Source: CAZUQA01 sp964622375 (GTDB taxonomy: Bacteria; Bacillota_I; Bacilli_A; Erysipelotrichales; Erysipelotrichaceae). Taken from it: a stretch of 20,805 nucleotides of DNA. Each line of letters opens with the position of its first letter. Positions within the stretch are counted from its first letter, which is position 1. Shown piece by piece: positions 7,546 through 14,140 of this stretch. Below the pieces are notes generated by a model, which worked only from the letters and a program-made list of their open reading frames with translations, was not told the origin of the DNA and did not search any database. The DNA lies in the NCBI GenBank assembly GCA_964622375.1, contig CAZUQA010000046.1, positions 1 through 20,805 on the forward strand, in the 5' to 3' direction. The position numbers and the translations under genes were made by a program.

Positions 7546-7551
7546 TGTCAA
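7522..7551 (-). promoter_or_regulatory. Consensus SigA promoter of the isomerase gene
   Basis: Read on the minus strand, TTGACA (7551-7546) and TATAAT (7527-7522) are both perfect consensus hexamers with an 18-nt spacer. Transcription would start near 7515, leaving a leader of about 54 nt before the ATG at 7461. Confidence 0.85.
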
Positions 7552-7637
7552 TTCAAGAAAACCGGATAATAGGGGATGATCTACTAAAGCAACAGAAGGG
7601 GATATTTGGTAGTTAATGAAAGAAATCTATAGTTTTA

Positions 7638-7653
7638 TGTTGTAAAAACAACA
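7638..7653. promoter_or_regulatory. TGTTGT-N4-ACAACA operator candidate upstream of the ferredoxin-like gene
   Basis: TGTTGTAAAAACAACA is a perfect dyad of 6-bp half-sites separated by four A. Its centre (7645.5) falls about 41.5 bp before the start predicted from the extended -10 at 7672-7680. That is where class II activators of the CRP/FNR family bind, and it fits the absence of a recognisable -35. The preceding bases (GTTTTATGTTGT, 7632-7643) recur exactly, inverted, at 17905-17916 before the glycyl radical operon. Confidence 0.5.
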
Positions 7654-7671
7654 GTGTGTTCTTGCGTTGGT

Positions 7672-7680
7672 TGTTACAAT
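7672..7680 (+). promoter_or_regulatory. Extended -10 promoter of the ferredoxin-like gene
   Basis: TGTTACAAT fits the extended -10 pattern TGnTATAAT with one change. The hexamer 17 nt upstream (CAGTGT, 7652-7657) is not a -35, so an activator is probably needed. Predicted start is near 7687 and the ATG is at 7709. Confidence 0.5.
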
Positions 7681-7708
7681 CTAGCCAGAAAACCGGGGGA
7701 AAACTAAA

Positions 7709-8407
7709 ATGACTAGACAAATAATTAAGATTGACAAAGAGAAGTGTAATGGTTGTGAACTTTGTGTCCAAGCTTGCCATGAAGGAGCAATTGCCATGGT
7801 TGCTGGGAAAGCCGAGTTAGTGAGGGAAGATTATTGTGATGGTTTAGGAGCTTGCTTGCCGGTTTGTCCAACCGGAGCCATTACTATTGAAGAGAAAGCA
7901 ACAGCCCCAAGCTCTGCAGCGGTTGATCGGCAGCCTACAGTTACGGCAGAACCGGAATCTTTAGCTTGTGGTTGTCCGGGAACCAGTCTGCAACAATTCA
8001 AGCGGAGCCAAGCTAGTGAAGTTTCAGAAAAAGGAAGAGTTGATTCACGCCTGAATCAATGGCCGATTCAAATAAAACTGGTGCCGACCAAGGCGCCATA
8101 TTTTGACCAGGCTCATATTTTGATAGCTGCTGATTGCACAGCTTTTGCCTATGGCAACTTTCACAATGACTACATTAAAAACAAGATTACTTTGATTGGC
8201 TGTCCAAAATTGGATGAAGGCGACTACAGCGAAAAACTGCGGGATATAATCAAAAATAATGCGATAAAATCTGTTACCGTGGTGCGGATGGAAGTTCCTT
8301 GTTGCGGTGGCTTGGAGAATGCTGTCAAGCTGGCTTTAATAAGTAGCGAGAAAATGCTGCCTTGGCAGGTAGTTACTATCAGTACCAAGGGTGAGATTTT
8401 AGAATAA
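7709..8407 (+). CDS. 4Fe-4S ferredoxin-like protein, FrdX-like
   Basis: This 232-residue cytosolic protein has a ferredoxin-type N-terminus. The first motif is a complete CX2CX2CX3C (Cys13, 16, 19, 23). The second reads CDGLGACLPVCP (Cys43, 49, 53) and has three rather than four cysteines. A linker rich in Ala and Pro (about 63-85) leads to CGCPG at 87-91. A C-terminal domain contains the conserved-looking segments AADCTAFAYGNFH, LIGCPKLD and MEVPCCGG, whose cysteines could bind a further cofactor. I recognise this arrangement from clostridial proteins often found near or co-regulated with the hybrid cluster protein, where the name FrdX is used; an electron-transfer role is inferred and its partner is not in the window. 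GGGGG lies 8 nt before the ATG. It appears monocistronic, between its own promoter and a hairpin. Confidence 0.75.
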   Translation: MTRQIIKIDKEKCNGCELCVQACHEGAIAMVAGKAELVREDYCDGLGACLPVCPTGAITIEEKATAPSSAAVDRQPTVTAEPESLACGCPGTSLQQFKRSQASEVSEKGRVDSRLNQWPIQIKLVPTKAPYFDQAHILIAADCTAFAYGNFHNDYIKNKITLIGCPKLDEGDYSEKLRDIIKNNAIKSVTVVRMEVPCCGGLENAVKLALISSEKMLPWQVVTISTKGEILE

Positions 8408-8443
8408 ACAGCGGAGCGAATGAATTTTGCTTTACTAAACTTG

Positions 8444-8470
8444 AAAACTCCGAGTAAGCAGAGTTTTTTA
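8444..8470 (+). terminator. Terminator after the ferredoxin-like gene
   Basis: AAAACTC (8444-8450) pairs with GAGTTTT (8461-8467) around a 10-nt loop and the T-run continues (TT), 37 nt after the stop codon. Confidence 0.6.
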
Positions 8471-8544
8471 AGACACTGGGTAATTGACTTGGTTTAACAG
8501 ATTGTAGCCGGTAAAACTGAACAATAATGTGATAATTCACTCTT

Positions 8545-8569
8545 TTGAATTAGATTGAATCTATGAAAT
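8545..8569 (+). promoter_or_regulatory. Direct repeats and 13-bp palindrome at the pst promoter
   Basis: TTGAAT occurs at 8545-8550 and 8555-8560, followed by TGAAAT at 8564-8569, a spacing of 10 and 9 bp. Embedded in this is a perfect palindrome TAGATTGAATCTA (8551-8563). Both overlap or adjoin the -35. Tandem half-sites one helical turn apart are how OmpR/PhoB-type response regulators bind, which suits a phosphate operon, but the words do not match the TTAACA boxes I know for Bacillus PhoP. Confidence 0.4.
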
Positions 8570-8583
8570 CGCTGTGATATAGT
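8555..8583 (+). promoter_or_regulatory. Promoter of the phosphate transport operon
   Basis: TTGAAT (8555-8560) and TATAGT (8578-8583) are separated by 17 nt. The start would fall near 8590, only about 13 nt before the ATG at 8603, so the leader of the first gene is very short. Confidence 0.65.
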
Positions 8584-8602
8584 TTGTTAGGTTAAGTAAT
8601 TC

Positions 8603-9403
8603 ATGAAAAACAGTAAAGAGAATAGCTCAAAAAGAATTAAAATGCGAACAGAAAACCTCAACCTCCACTATGGCACTTTTCAGGCTTTAGGAGACATTAA
8701 TATGGCGATCCAACAGTGTAGTATCACCGCCATAATCGGACCTTCAGGCTGCGGGAAATCGTCACTATTACGCATCTTTAACCGCATGAATGACTTAATA
8801 CCGGTAGCTAAAGTAAGTGGTGAAGTTTATCTCGATGAACAACCAATTTACCACAAAGATATGGATGTTGCCGATTTGCGTAGTCGGGTCGGTATGGTTT
8901 TTCAAAAACCTAATGTCTTTCCTATGAGTATCTACGAAAACATCGTCATCGGACCTCGGCATCAACAGCGTAATAATAATAAAAGCGCCTTGGACAATTG
9001 TGTGGAAAAAAGCCTGCGTCAAGTGAACCTTTGGGATAGCTTAAAGGATGAACTGAAAAGACCGGCATTAGAGTTGACGACCGAACAACAACAGCGCTTA
9101 TGCATCGCCCGGGCTTTAGCTATGGAACCGGAAGTGGTGTTGATGGATGAGTCCTGTAGCGCCTTAGATCCCGAAGCGACGATGCGCGTTGAAGACTTGA
9201 TGATGGAATTAGCCGAAAAATATACGATCATTATCGTTACCCACAACATGGAACAAGCGCTGCGGGTTGCCGATATGACGGCTTTTATGATGATTAACGA
9301 CAATAAAGTCGGAACTTTGGTAGAATATGAAGCCACTTTAGAACTATTTACCCAGCCCAAGGATCCGCGGACTGAAGGTTATATCACCGGGAGGTTTGGC
9401 TAA
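8603..9403 (+). CDS. pstB1: Phosphate ABC transporter ATPase PstB1, signature motif degenerate
   Basis: This 266-residue ATPase belongs to the PstB family, recognisable by QQQRLCIARALA, the CSALDP D-loop and the C-terminal YITGRFG. Walker A is intact (GPSGCGKS, 46-53), as are Q-loop Gln101, Walker B with Glu183 (VLMDES) and switch His214 (VTHN). The ABC signature, normally LSGGQ, reads LTTEQ at 158-162; the codons TTG ACG ACC GAA CAA confirm it. The family Pro after the catalytic Glu is Ser184. A homodimer would have two damaged sites, but pairing with PstB2 restores one site. The gene precedes pstS, an unusual place, and its stop overlaps the pstS start (TAATG). The start is preceded only by a weak site (AGGTTAAG); an internal ATG at codon 14 is possible. 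Confidence 0.9.
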   Translation: MKNSKENSSKRIKMRTENLNLHYGTFQALGDINMAIQQCSITAIIGPSGCGKSSLLRIFNRMNDLIPVAKVSGEVYLDEQPIYHKDMDVADLRSRVGMVFQKPNVFPMSIYENIVIGPRHQQRNNNKSALDNCVEKSLRQVNLWDSLKDELKRPALELTTEQQQRLCIARALAMEPEVVLMDESCSALDPEATMRVEDLMMELAEKYTIIIVTHNMEQALRVADMTAFMMINDNKVGTLVEYEATLELFTQPKDPRTEGYITGRFG

Positions 9404-10194
9404 TGCGTAAATTAAGACTATTGGGCGCTGCAATCGTACTGCTCAGTTTATTGGGTGGCTGCGTCACTAAACCGGAAGCCAAAATAGTTGTTGCCGGCTC
9501 CACTTCGGTGCAACCCTTCGCCGAGATTTTAGCGGAAGCTTATTTTCACGAGCATCCTAATATCGAAATCGATGTTCAAGGTGGTGGCTCTTCCGCCGGT
9601 ATTATGGCGGTCAAAACCAAGACGGCTGATATCGGTATGTCATCAAGGGAACTGAAAAAAGATGAAATCTTCTGGTCAGTAGAGATAGCCAAAGACGGCT
9701 TAGCCTTAATTGTTCATCCGGATAATCCGGTAAGTAATCTCAGCAGCCAACAAGTGCAGGATATCTATAGTCGCAAAATAACCAACTGGAAGCAGGTCGG
9801 AGGCAAGGACAGTCCCATCCATATTATCACCAGAGAAGAAGGTTCAGGAACGCGAACGGCTTTCGAAGATTTGATTATGGGGAAAGACAGTGAAATCTCG
9901 CCGCGGGCTATAGTTCAGGATTCCAACGGCACCGTCAGACAACTAGTAGCGGGGGATCGCAATGCCATCGGTTTTATTTCTTTGGGTTTGGTTGATAAAA
10001 CAGTTAAAGCCTTGGCACTTGATGGGGTAGCGGCTACCAAAGAGAATGTCATCAACCTCACTTATAAATTACATCGCCCGTTCTTGTTTATCTGCTTGGA
10101 TGAACCCGATCAGGCGATTAAAGATTTTATTGACTTTGTGCTTTCTAAGACAGGACAGGATATTTTGAGCCGGGAAGGCTTAATTCCGGAATAG
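9403..10194 (+). CDS. pstS: Phosphate-binding lipoprotein PstS
   Basis: This 263-residue protein is the external phosphate receptor of the Pst importer. Residues 1-19 form a signal peptide and LLGGC gives lipobox Cys20, so it is lipid-anchored. Phosphate-contacting loops of the family are visible: GSTSVQPF (32-39), GGSSAG (61-66), GMSSRE (78-83) and REEGSGTRTAFE (144-155), where backbone, Ser, Thr and Arg side chains hold the oxyanion. It is slightly shorter than many PstS proteins but complete to its stop. The start overlaps the pstB1 stop by one base; its ribosome site GGGAGG is embedded in the codons for the conserved GRFG tail of PstB1. Phosphate rather than molybdate or tungstate is indicated by phoU and by the PstA/PstC type of permeases. 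Confidence 0.92.
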   Translation: MRKLRLLGAAIVLLSLLGGCVTKPEAKIVVAGSTSVQPFAEILAEAYFHEHPNIEIDVQGGGSSAGIMAVKTKTADIGMSSRELKKDEIFWSVEIAKDGLALIVHPDNPVSNLSSQQVQDIYSRKITNWKQVGGKDSPIHIITREEGSGTRTAFEDLIMGKDSEISPRAIVQDSNGTVRQLVAGDRNAIGFISLGLVDKTVKALALDGVAATKENVINLTYKLHRPFLFICLDEPDQAIKDFIDFVLSKTGQDILSREGLIPE

Positions 10195-10204
10195 GTTGAT
10201 ATTT

Positions 10205-11053
10205 ATGAGAAAAAATCAAGGTAAATTAGCGCAATATATCTTATTAACCCTGGCTTTATCATCGATTTCCATGTTGATTCTGATAACGGTCTTTATCTTG
10301 ATCCAGGGCTTACCGATATTTGAAAAAGTCGGGCTATCTGGGTTTATCCTCGGTACCCGCTGGGCGCCGAGTAAGGGTTATTTTGGCATACTGCCGATGA
10401 TTGTCGGTTCTTTGGCGGTAACTATCGGGGCGGTGGTCATCGGGGTGCCAATCGGCATCTGTTGTGCGGTTTTTTTAGCGGAATATGCTCCGCTTTGGAT
10501 GAAAAACATCTTTCGCCCGGCGATTCAACTGTTAGCTGGCATACCTTCGGTGGTTTACGGTTTTTGGGGTTTGTTGTTTATTGTGCCGGTAATTCGCGAT
10601 TATTTAGGCGGTCCGGGCTTAAGCATCCTGGCAGCCGCCATAATCTTGGGTATTATGATTTTGCCGACGGTTGTCAGTATTACGGAAGTCAGCATTCTGG
10701 CTTTACCGCGTCAATATAAAGAAGGAGCCCTGGCTTTGGGGATGACCCATTGGCAGGCGATAAAAAGTGTCATGATGCCGGCAGCTAAAAGCGGCATCGT
10801 AGCTGCTGTGATCTTAGGCATCGGTAGAGCCGTAGGTGAGACTATGGCGGTTATCATGATAGTCGGCAATGCCGTAGCCATGCCGGAGTCGATACTGGAT
10901 CCGGTACGAACCTTGACCACTAATATCGGTATCGAGATGGGTTATGCGACCGGTGAACATCAACAAGCCTTGTTTGCCACCGGAATCGTGCTCTTTGTGG
11001 TCATTATGCTACTTAACTCGGTGGCGCAATATGTCACCAGGAAGAAAAACTGA
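10205..11053 (+). CDS. pstC: Phosphate ABC transporter permease PstC
   Basis: This 282-residue membrane protein forms half of the phosphate channel. A first helix lies near residues 10-33. The GTRWAPSKGYFGILPMIVGSL segment near 46-66 is characteristic of PstC, in which W.P....YGI..MI.GTL is conserved, and is followed by the helices of the binding-protein-dependent transport domain. The coupling loop that contacts the ATPase is visible as EGALALGMTHWQAI near 173-186. The frame opens at a TTG at 10196, but ATG 10205 is preferred because the basic MRKNQGK start is typical. Its ribosome site is weak (AATAGG). The stop overlaps the pstA start (TGATG), indicating coupled translation of the two permeases. 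Confidence 0.9.
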   Translation: MRKNQGKLAQYILLTLALSSISMLILITVFILIQGLPIFEKVGLSGFILGTRWAPSKGYFGILPMIVGSLAVTIGAVVIGVPIGICCAVFLAEYAPLWMKNIFRPAIQLLAGIPSVVYGFWGLLFIVPVIRDYLGGPGLSILAAAIILGIMILPTVVSITEVSILALPRQYKEGALALGMTHWQAIKSVMMPAAKSGIVAAVILGIGRAVGETMAVIMIVGNAVAMPESILDPVRTLTTNIGIEMGYATGEHQQALFATGIVLFVVIMLLNSVAQYVTRKKN

Positions 11054-11889
11054 TGAAAAGTTCAAGAAGAAGAGCAGAAAGAACAGCGAAAATAGTCATC
11101 TGGACCGCGGCGATTTTGGTACTGACAGTATTGACAGCGATCATCGGCTATGTTTTGTTTAACGGGCTACCCGTGCTCAGCTGGCAGTTTTTAACGGAAA
11201 TGCCCAGCAATATGGGGCGTTCCGGCGGCATTGCCTCGCCGATAGTCGGCACGATATTGCTGACAGCAGTCGCTTTGATTATTGCCTTACCTTTTGGGGT
11301 GGGAACAGCTTTTTACTTAGCGGAGTATACCAGTGATAACCTTGTTACTAAAATAATTCGTTTCAGTGCTGAGTGTTTAGCCGGAATACCATCTATTGTT
11401 TATGGACTTTTCGGTTTTATTTTCTTTGTGAACATTTTGGATTTAGATTGGTCGATATTGTCCGGTGGTTTGACTTTGGCGATTATGATACTACCGACTT
11501 TGATTAGAACAGCGGAAGAAGCCATCAGAGCCGTACCGAAAGCTTATCGGGAAACCAGTTATTCTTTAGGGGCGACCAAGTGGCAAACCATTGTCAAAGC
11601 GGTTTTCCCTTCAGCCTTGCGCGGTATTGTCAATGGTATCATCCTGAGTATCGGCCGTTGTATCGCCGAAACAGCCGCGGTTATTTTGACGGCTGGCTCC
11701 AGTTTGCGGATGCCCTCATCCCTGGCTTCACCGGTTCGCACCATGGCTATTCACTTTTATATCTTGGTGCGTGAAGGAATTTCGTTAGAGAATGCTTATG
11801 GCACGGCAGCTTTACTGTTGTTGCTGATTTTTGTGATCAATGTGGTGGCCAACTCTTTAGTTAATAAAGCGGCTAAGAAAGGTTCTTAA
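11053..11889 (+). CDS. pstA: Phosphate ABC transporter permease PstA
   Basis: This 278-residue membrane protein is the second half of the phosphate channel. After a basic N-terminus (MKSSRRRAER) comes a long first helix, then the PstA-type segment GGIASPIVGTILLTAVALI near residues 57-75, and further helices. The EAA-like coupling loop reads ETSYSLGATKWQTI near 165-178, and the family motif GRCIAETAAVILTAG near 200-214 corresponds to GR..GETA in most PstA proteins, with Ala replacing the second Gly-region residue. It begins one base inside the pstC stop. PstA and PstC would contact different ATPase subunits, which matters here because the two PstB proteins are not equivalent. Confidence 0.9.
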   Translation: MKSSRRRAERTAKIVIWTAAILVLTVLTAIIGYVLFNGLPVLSWQFLTEMPSNMGRSGGIASPIVGTILLTAVALIIALPFGVGTAFYLAEYTSDNLVTKIIRFSAECLAGIPSIVYGLFGFIFFVNILDLDWSILSGGLTLAIMILPTLIRTAEEAIRAVPKAYRETSYSLGATKWQTIVKAVFPSALRGIVNGIILSIGRCIAETAAVILTAGSSLRMPSSLASPVRTMAIHFYILVREGISLENAYGTAALLLLLIFVINVVANSLVNKAAKKGS

Positions 11890-11897
11890 AGTCAATC

Positions 11898-12659
11898 ATG
11901 AGCAATGAGATTAAAATTCAAGTTAAGAACTTGAACTTCAACTATCATAATAAAGTCGCAATCCATGACCTTAATTTGGATATTCACAAAAATACCATAA
12001 CAGCGATCATCGGTCCGGCTAATAGTGGTATCACCACATTATTACGCAGTCTCAATCGGCTTTATGAGCTTAATCCCCAAGCTCACTTAAAGGGAGAAAT
12101 CCTGCTTGATGGTAAGAATATTCATGATAGTGACATCGATGTTAACGAACTGCGACGTAAAGTAGGCATGGTCTTTGATGTACCAACCTCATTACCTTTG
12201 TCGATTTATGATAATATAGTATATGGACCACGTTTAAAAGGTGAAAAGAATAAAAAAGCACTTGATGAGCTGGTCGAAAAGTGTTTGCGGCGTGCGGCTC
12301 TATGGGAAGCGGTCAAAGATCGCCTGGATGTCGCTGCCCAGAGTCTGTCCGGGGGCCAACAACAACGTTTATGTATTGCCCGGGTTCTGGCTTTAGACCC
12401 TGAGGTTATCTTGTTAGATCGCCCTTGTAGCGGCCTCGATCCGATTTCCACGGCTAATATTGAAGAATCACTGGATCAGTTAAAAGCGGAGTACACCATA
12501 ATAATTGCGCCGCACTCGGTGCAACAAGCCAGTCGGATTTCCGATTATTGTGCCTTCATGTTGCTGGGTGAATTGATTGAAACCGGGCTCAGTGAAGAAT
12601 TATTTACTGCCCCAAAAGATAAGAGAACTAACGATTATATAACAGGGAGGTTTGGATAA
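11898..12659 (+). CDS. pstB2: Phosphate ABC transporter ATPase PstB2, own nucleotide site degenerate
   Basis: This 253-residue PstB paralogue has a perfect signature LSGGQQQRLCIAR (150-162) and the family tail YITGRFG, but the residues that bind and cleave its own ATP are altered. Walker A is GPANSGIT (39-46) with Ile45 replacing the essential Lys. The Q-loop reads VFDVP with Asp94 instead of Gln. Walker B reads LLDRPCSG with Arg175 in place of the catalytic Glu. The region before switch His206 is IIAPHS rather than VTHN. The DNA codons confirm each change. The frame is otherwise intact and well conserved, so a decaying pseudogene is unlikely. It probably serves as the signature-donating, non-hydrolysing partner of PstB1. 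It follows pstA by 8 nt with a weak ribosome site and overlaps phoU by one base. Confidence 0.9.
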   Translation: MSNEIKIQVKNLNFNYHNKVAIHDLNLDIHKNTITAIIGPANSGITTLLRSLNRLYELNPQAHLKGEILLDGKNIHDSDIDVNELRRKVGMVFDVPTSLPLSIYDNIVYGPRLKGEKNKKALDELVEKCLRRAALWEAVKDRLDVAAQSLSGGQQQRLCIARVLALDPEVILLDRPCSGLDPISTANIEESLDQLKAEYTIIIAPHSVQQASRISDYCAFMLLGELIETGLSEELFTAPKDKRTNDYITGRFG

Positions 12660-13315
12660 TGAGAAAAAAATTTGATGAACAACTTGCTGATTTGCACCAA
12701 TCGCTCATTAAAATGGGGCGCGCCGTGGAATATGCTATCGGTATCGCTAATGAAGCTTTGATTAATCGCGATTGCGAAAAAGCGGAAAGAGCGATTGCGT
12801 ATGATGCGGAAATCGACAACATGGAACGGGATATTGAAAGCCAGTGTTTGAAACTGATTTTACAACAACAACCGGTAGCCGGTGATTTGCGCTTGATTTC
12901 GGCAATTTTAAAAATGATTACCGACTTGGAAAGGGTCGGCGATCATTCGGCGGATATATCCGAGATAACCATCATGATGGGGCATACCCCCTTTATCAAG
13001 AAATTGGAACATATCCCAAGAATGGCTGGGGCTACCCAAAGAATGGTTTCGGAGAGTATCCAAGCCTTTGTCAATACCGATTTACAATTAGCTAAAAAAG
13101 TTGTCGATGATGACGATGAGGTCGATGAGCTGTTTGTCACGGTTAAAAAAGAGCTGATCAACGCCATTCGCAGTGATATCGAAAAAAGCGATCAAGCTAT
13201 CGATTTGTTGATGATCGCTAAATACTTTGAAAGAATCGGGGACCATGCCACTAATATTGCTGAGTGGGTAATCTTCTCGGTTACCGGCGAGCACTACGAA
13301 GGTCACCATCATTAG
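12659..13315 (+). CDS. phoU: Phosphate signalling protein PhoU
   Basis: This 218-residue helical protein is the usual last member of pst operons and conveys phosphate-transport status to a PhoR-type kinase. It contains the tandem three-helix PhoU repeats, each with its metal-binding motif: DLERVGDHSADI near residues 89-100 and YFERIGDHATNIAEW near 187-201. The N-terminus MRKKFDEQLADLHQSLIKMG is the standard first helix. The ATG overlaps the pstB2 stop (TAATG), and its GGGAGG site is embedded in the GRFG codons of pstB2. No kinase or response regulator gene lies nearby, so the sensor is encoded elsewhere. The C-terminus ends in a short His-rich stretch (HHH) that is unlikely to be functional. 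Confidence 0.93.
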   Translation: MRKKFDEQLADLHQSLIKMGRAVEYAIGIANEALINRDCEKAERAIAYDAEIDNMERDIESQCLKLILQQQPVAGDLRLISAILKMITDLERVGDHSADISEITIMMGHTPFIKKLEHIPRMAGATQRMVSESIQAFVNTDLQLAKKVVDDDDEVDELFVTVKKELINAIRSDIEKSDQAIDLLMIAKYFERIGDHATNIAEWVIFSVTGEHYEGHHH

Positions 13316-13381
13316 CCGTTATTTTTTCGTTTTTTTGTTTAGTAAGGAAAAACCCGGCTTAAAAGAAGAGAGAAGAAATTT

Positions 13382-13708
13382 ATGAGCCAGGAAACACCAG
13401 AAACCAAAAAGCAGCCAAGAAAGGGCGATATCCCGGCAATAATCGCTTTTGTTTTAGCCTTAATCCCTTACTTATTGGCGGCTCTGTGTTACCTTTTGAC
13501 TCTACCGAATAAGGGAGTGCCGGGGGGTGATGCTGCTTGGTGGTTACTGATTTTTTATTTTTGGACAATCGGCTTTCCAATCTTGTTGCTTTCTATCGTT
13601 TGTGGCATTTGGGGTTTTAACAGCAGAAACAAGATTTTTGCCCGTCTGGGTTTTATCCTGTCTTTCTTGGTAGCCGTGGCAGCCTGTTACTTGCTTTTCT
13701 TGCAATAA
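13382..13708 (+). CDS. Small three-helix membrane protein, unknown function
   Basis: This 108-residue protein begins with a charged Lys/Glu/Pro-rich cytoplasmic stretch (1-17) and has three predicted membrane helices at about 18-40, 53-78 and 87-107. The second loop is rich in aromatic residues (WWLLIFYFW). An AGAAGAGAGAAG stretch provides a plausible ribosome site before the ATG. It starts 66 nt after phoU in the same direction with only T-rich runs and no clear hairpin between, so it may be read together with the pst operon. It resembles small membrane proteins with repeated hydrophobic segments such as the DUF4190 group in general layout only. No function can be assigned. Confidence 0.7.
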   Translation: MSQETPETKKQPRKGDIPAIIAFVLALIPYLLAALCYLLTLPNKGVPGGDAAWWLLIFYFWTIGFPILLLSIVCGIWGFNSRNKIFARLGFILSFLVAVAACYLLFLQ

Positions 13709-13928
13709 TCCAAGTTAAAAACTACAGTGAAATACCTCTTTAATCAATAATCTATAGCGCTGTCATACTTGCGACAATGATCTTTATTACGCTACTAAGA
13801 AAGATGTTTATTGAATAAAGCAATTGCTACAGAATAAACTGTTTTTTGGGTTTTACTAAAAACTTTTCTGGCTTGCGGTGAGTTTATTTAGGTAAAAAAT
13901 TGTCAGCTTAGGGTAATTTGACCAAATA

Positions 13929-13957
13929 TTGACGGCAATGCTGAATTGCTGTATTAT
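13929..13957 (+). promoter_or_regulatory. Upstream promoter P1 of the exporter gene
   Basis: TTGACG (13929-13934) and TATTAT (13952-13957) with a 17-nt spacer. The spacer contains GCAAT-N5-ATTGC, and an 8-bp-arm inverted repeat covers the -10 and start. A transcript from here would have a leader of about 175 nt. Confidence 0.6.
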
Positions 13958-14070
13958 TGTTTTAATACAGTGAGTCTATAGACAAAAATACAGTTAGCGA
14001 CACAAAAGTAATAGTGATATTAAGAAGTGGATAAGTAACTTGGCTACAGTAAACCGTATTTGTTCGAGCT

Positions 14071-14100
14071 TTGCCTAGAATATGAGAATTGGCGTATAAT
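14071..14100 (+). promoter_or_regulatory. Downstream promoter P2 of the exporter gene
   Basis: TTGCCT (14071-14076) and a perfect TATAAT (14095-14100) with an 18-nt spacer. The start near 14107 gives a leader of about 34 nt with the AAAGGAG ribosome site 8 nt before the ATG. Confidence 0.65.
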
Positions 14101-14140
14101 TACCAGTGTTGACTGGGGTTGACGGAAAGGAGTTTTCCTA

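Larger units (their letters stand above)
13709..14140 (+). promoter_or_regulatory. Palindrome-rich 432-bp regulatory region upstream of the exporter gene
   Basis: No gene is supported here. The region holds a cluster of short symmetrical words: TTTATTGAATAAA (13807-13819) directly followed by GCAATTGC (13820-13827); GCAAT-N5-ATTGC (13935-13949); CTGTATTA (13949-13956) and TAATACAG (13963-13970) as perfect 8-bp arms with a 6-nt gap; and GTCTATAGAC (13974-13983). ATACAGT occurs at 13966 and again near 13990. The symmetrical elements at 13935-13983 straddle the first of two promoters. This suggests tight control of the exporter by one or more dimeric regulators. Confidence 0.5.

Noticed and set aside
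10196..10204. TTG start for pstC at 10196
   Set aside because: ATG three codons later begins a typical basic N-terminus.
12206..12451. Long minus-strand frames within pst, ABC and exporter genes, for example here
   Set aside because: They are shadows of strongly supported plus-strand genes, lack ribosome sites and show no recognisable protein features.
11898..12659. PstB2 as a decaying pseudogene
   Set aside because: The frame is full length with no frameshift, the signature and tail are perfectly conserved, and changes are confined to residues of its own nucleotide site in a pattern complementary to PstB1.
13316..13381. T-runs after phoU as a terminator
   Set aside because: TTTTTTCGTTTTTTT is present but no stable GC-rich stem precedes it.
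13709..14140. Riboswitch or small RNA in the leader of the exporter gene
   Set aside because: No known riboswitch core or T-box elements are recognisable; the symmetrical words are short and fit DNA operators better.
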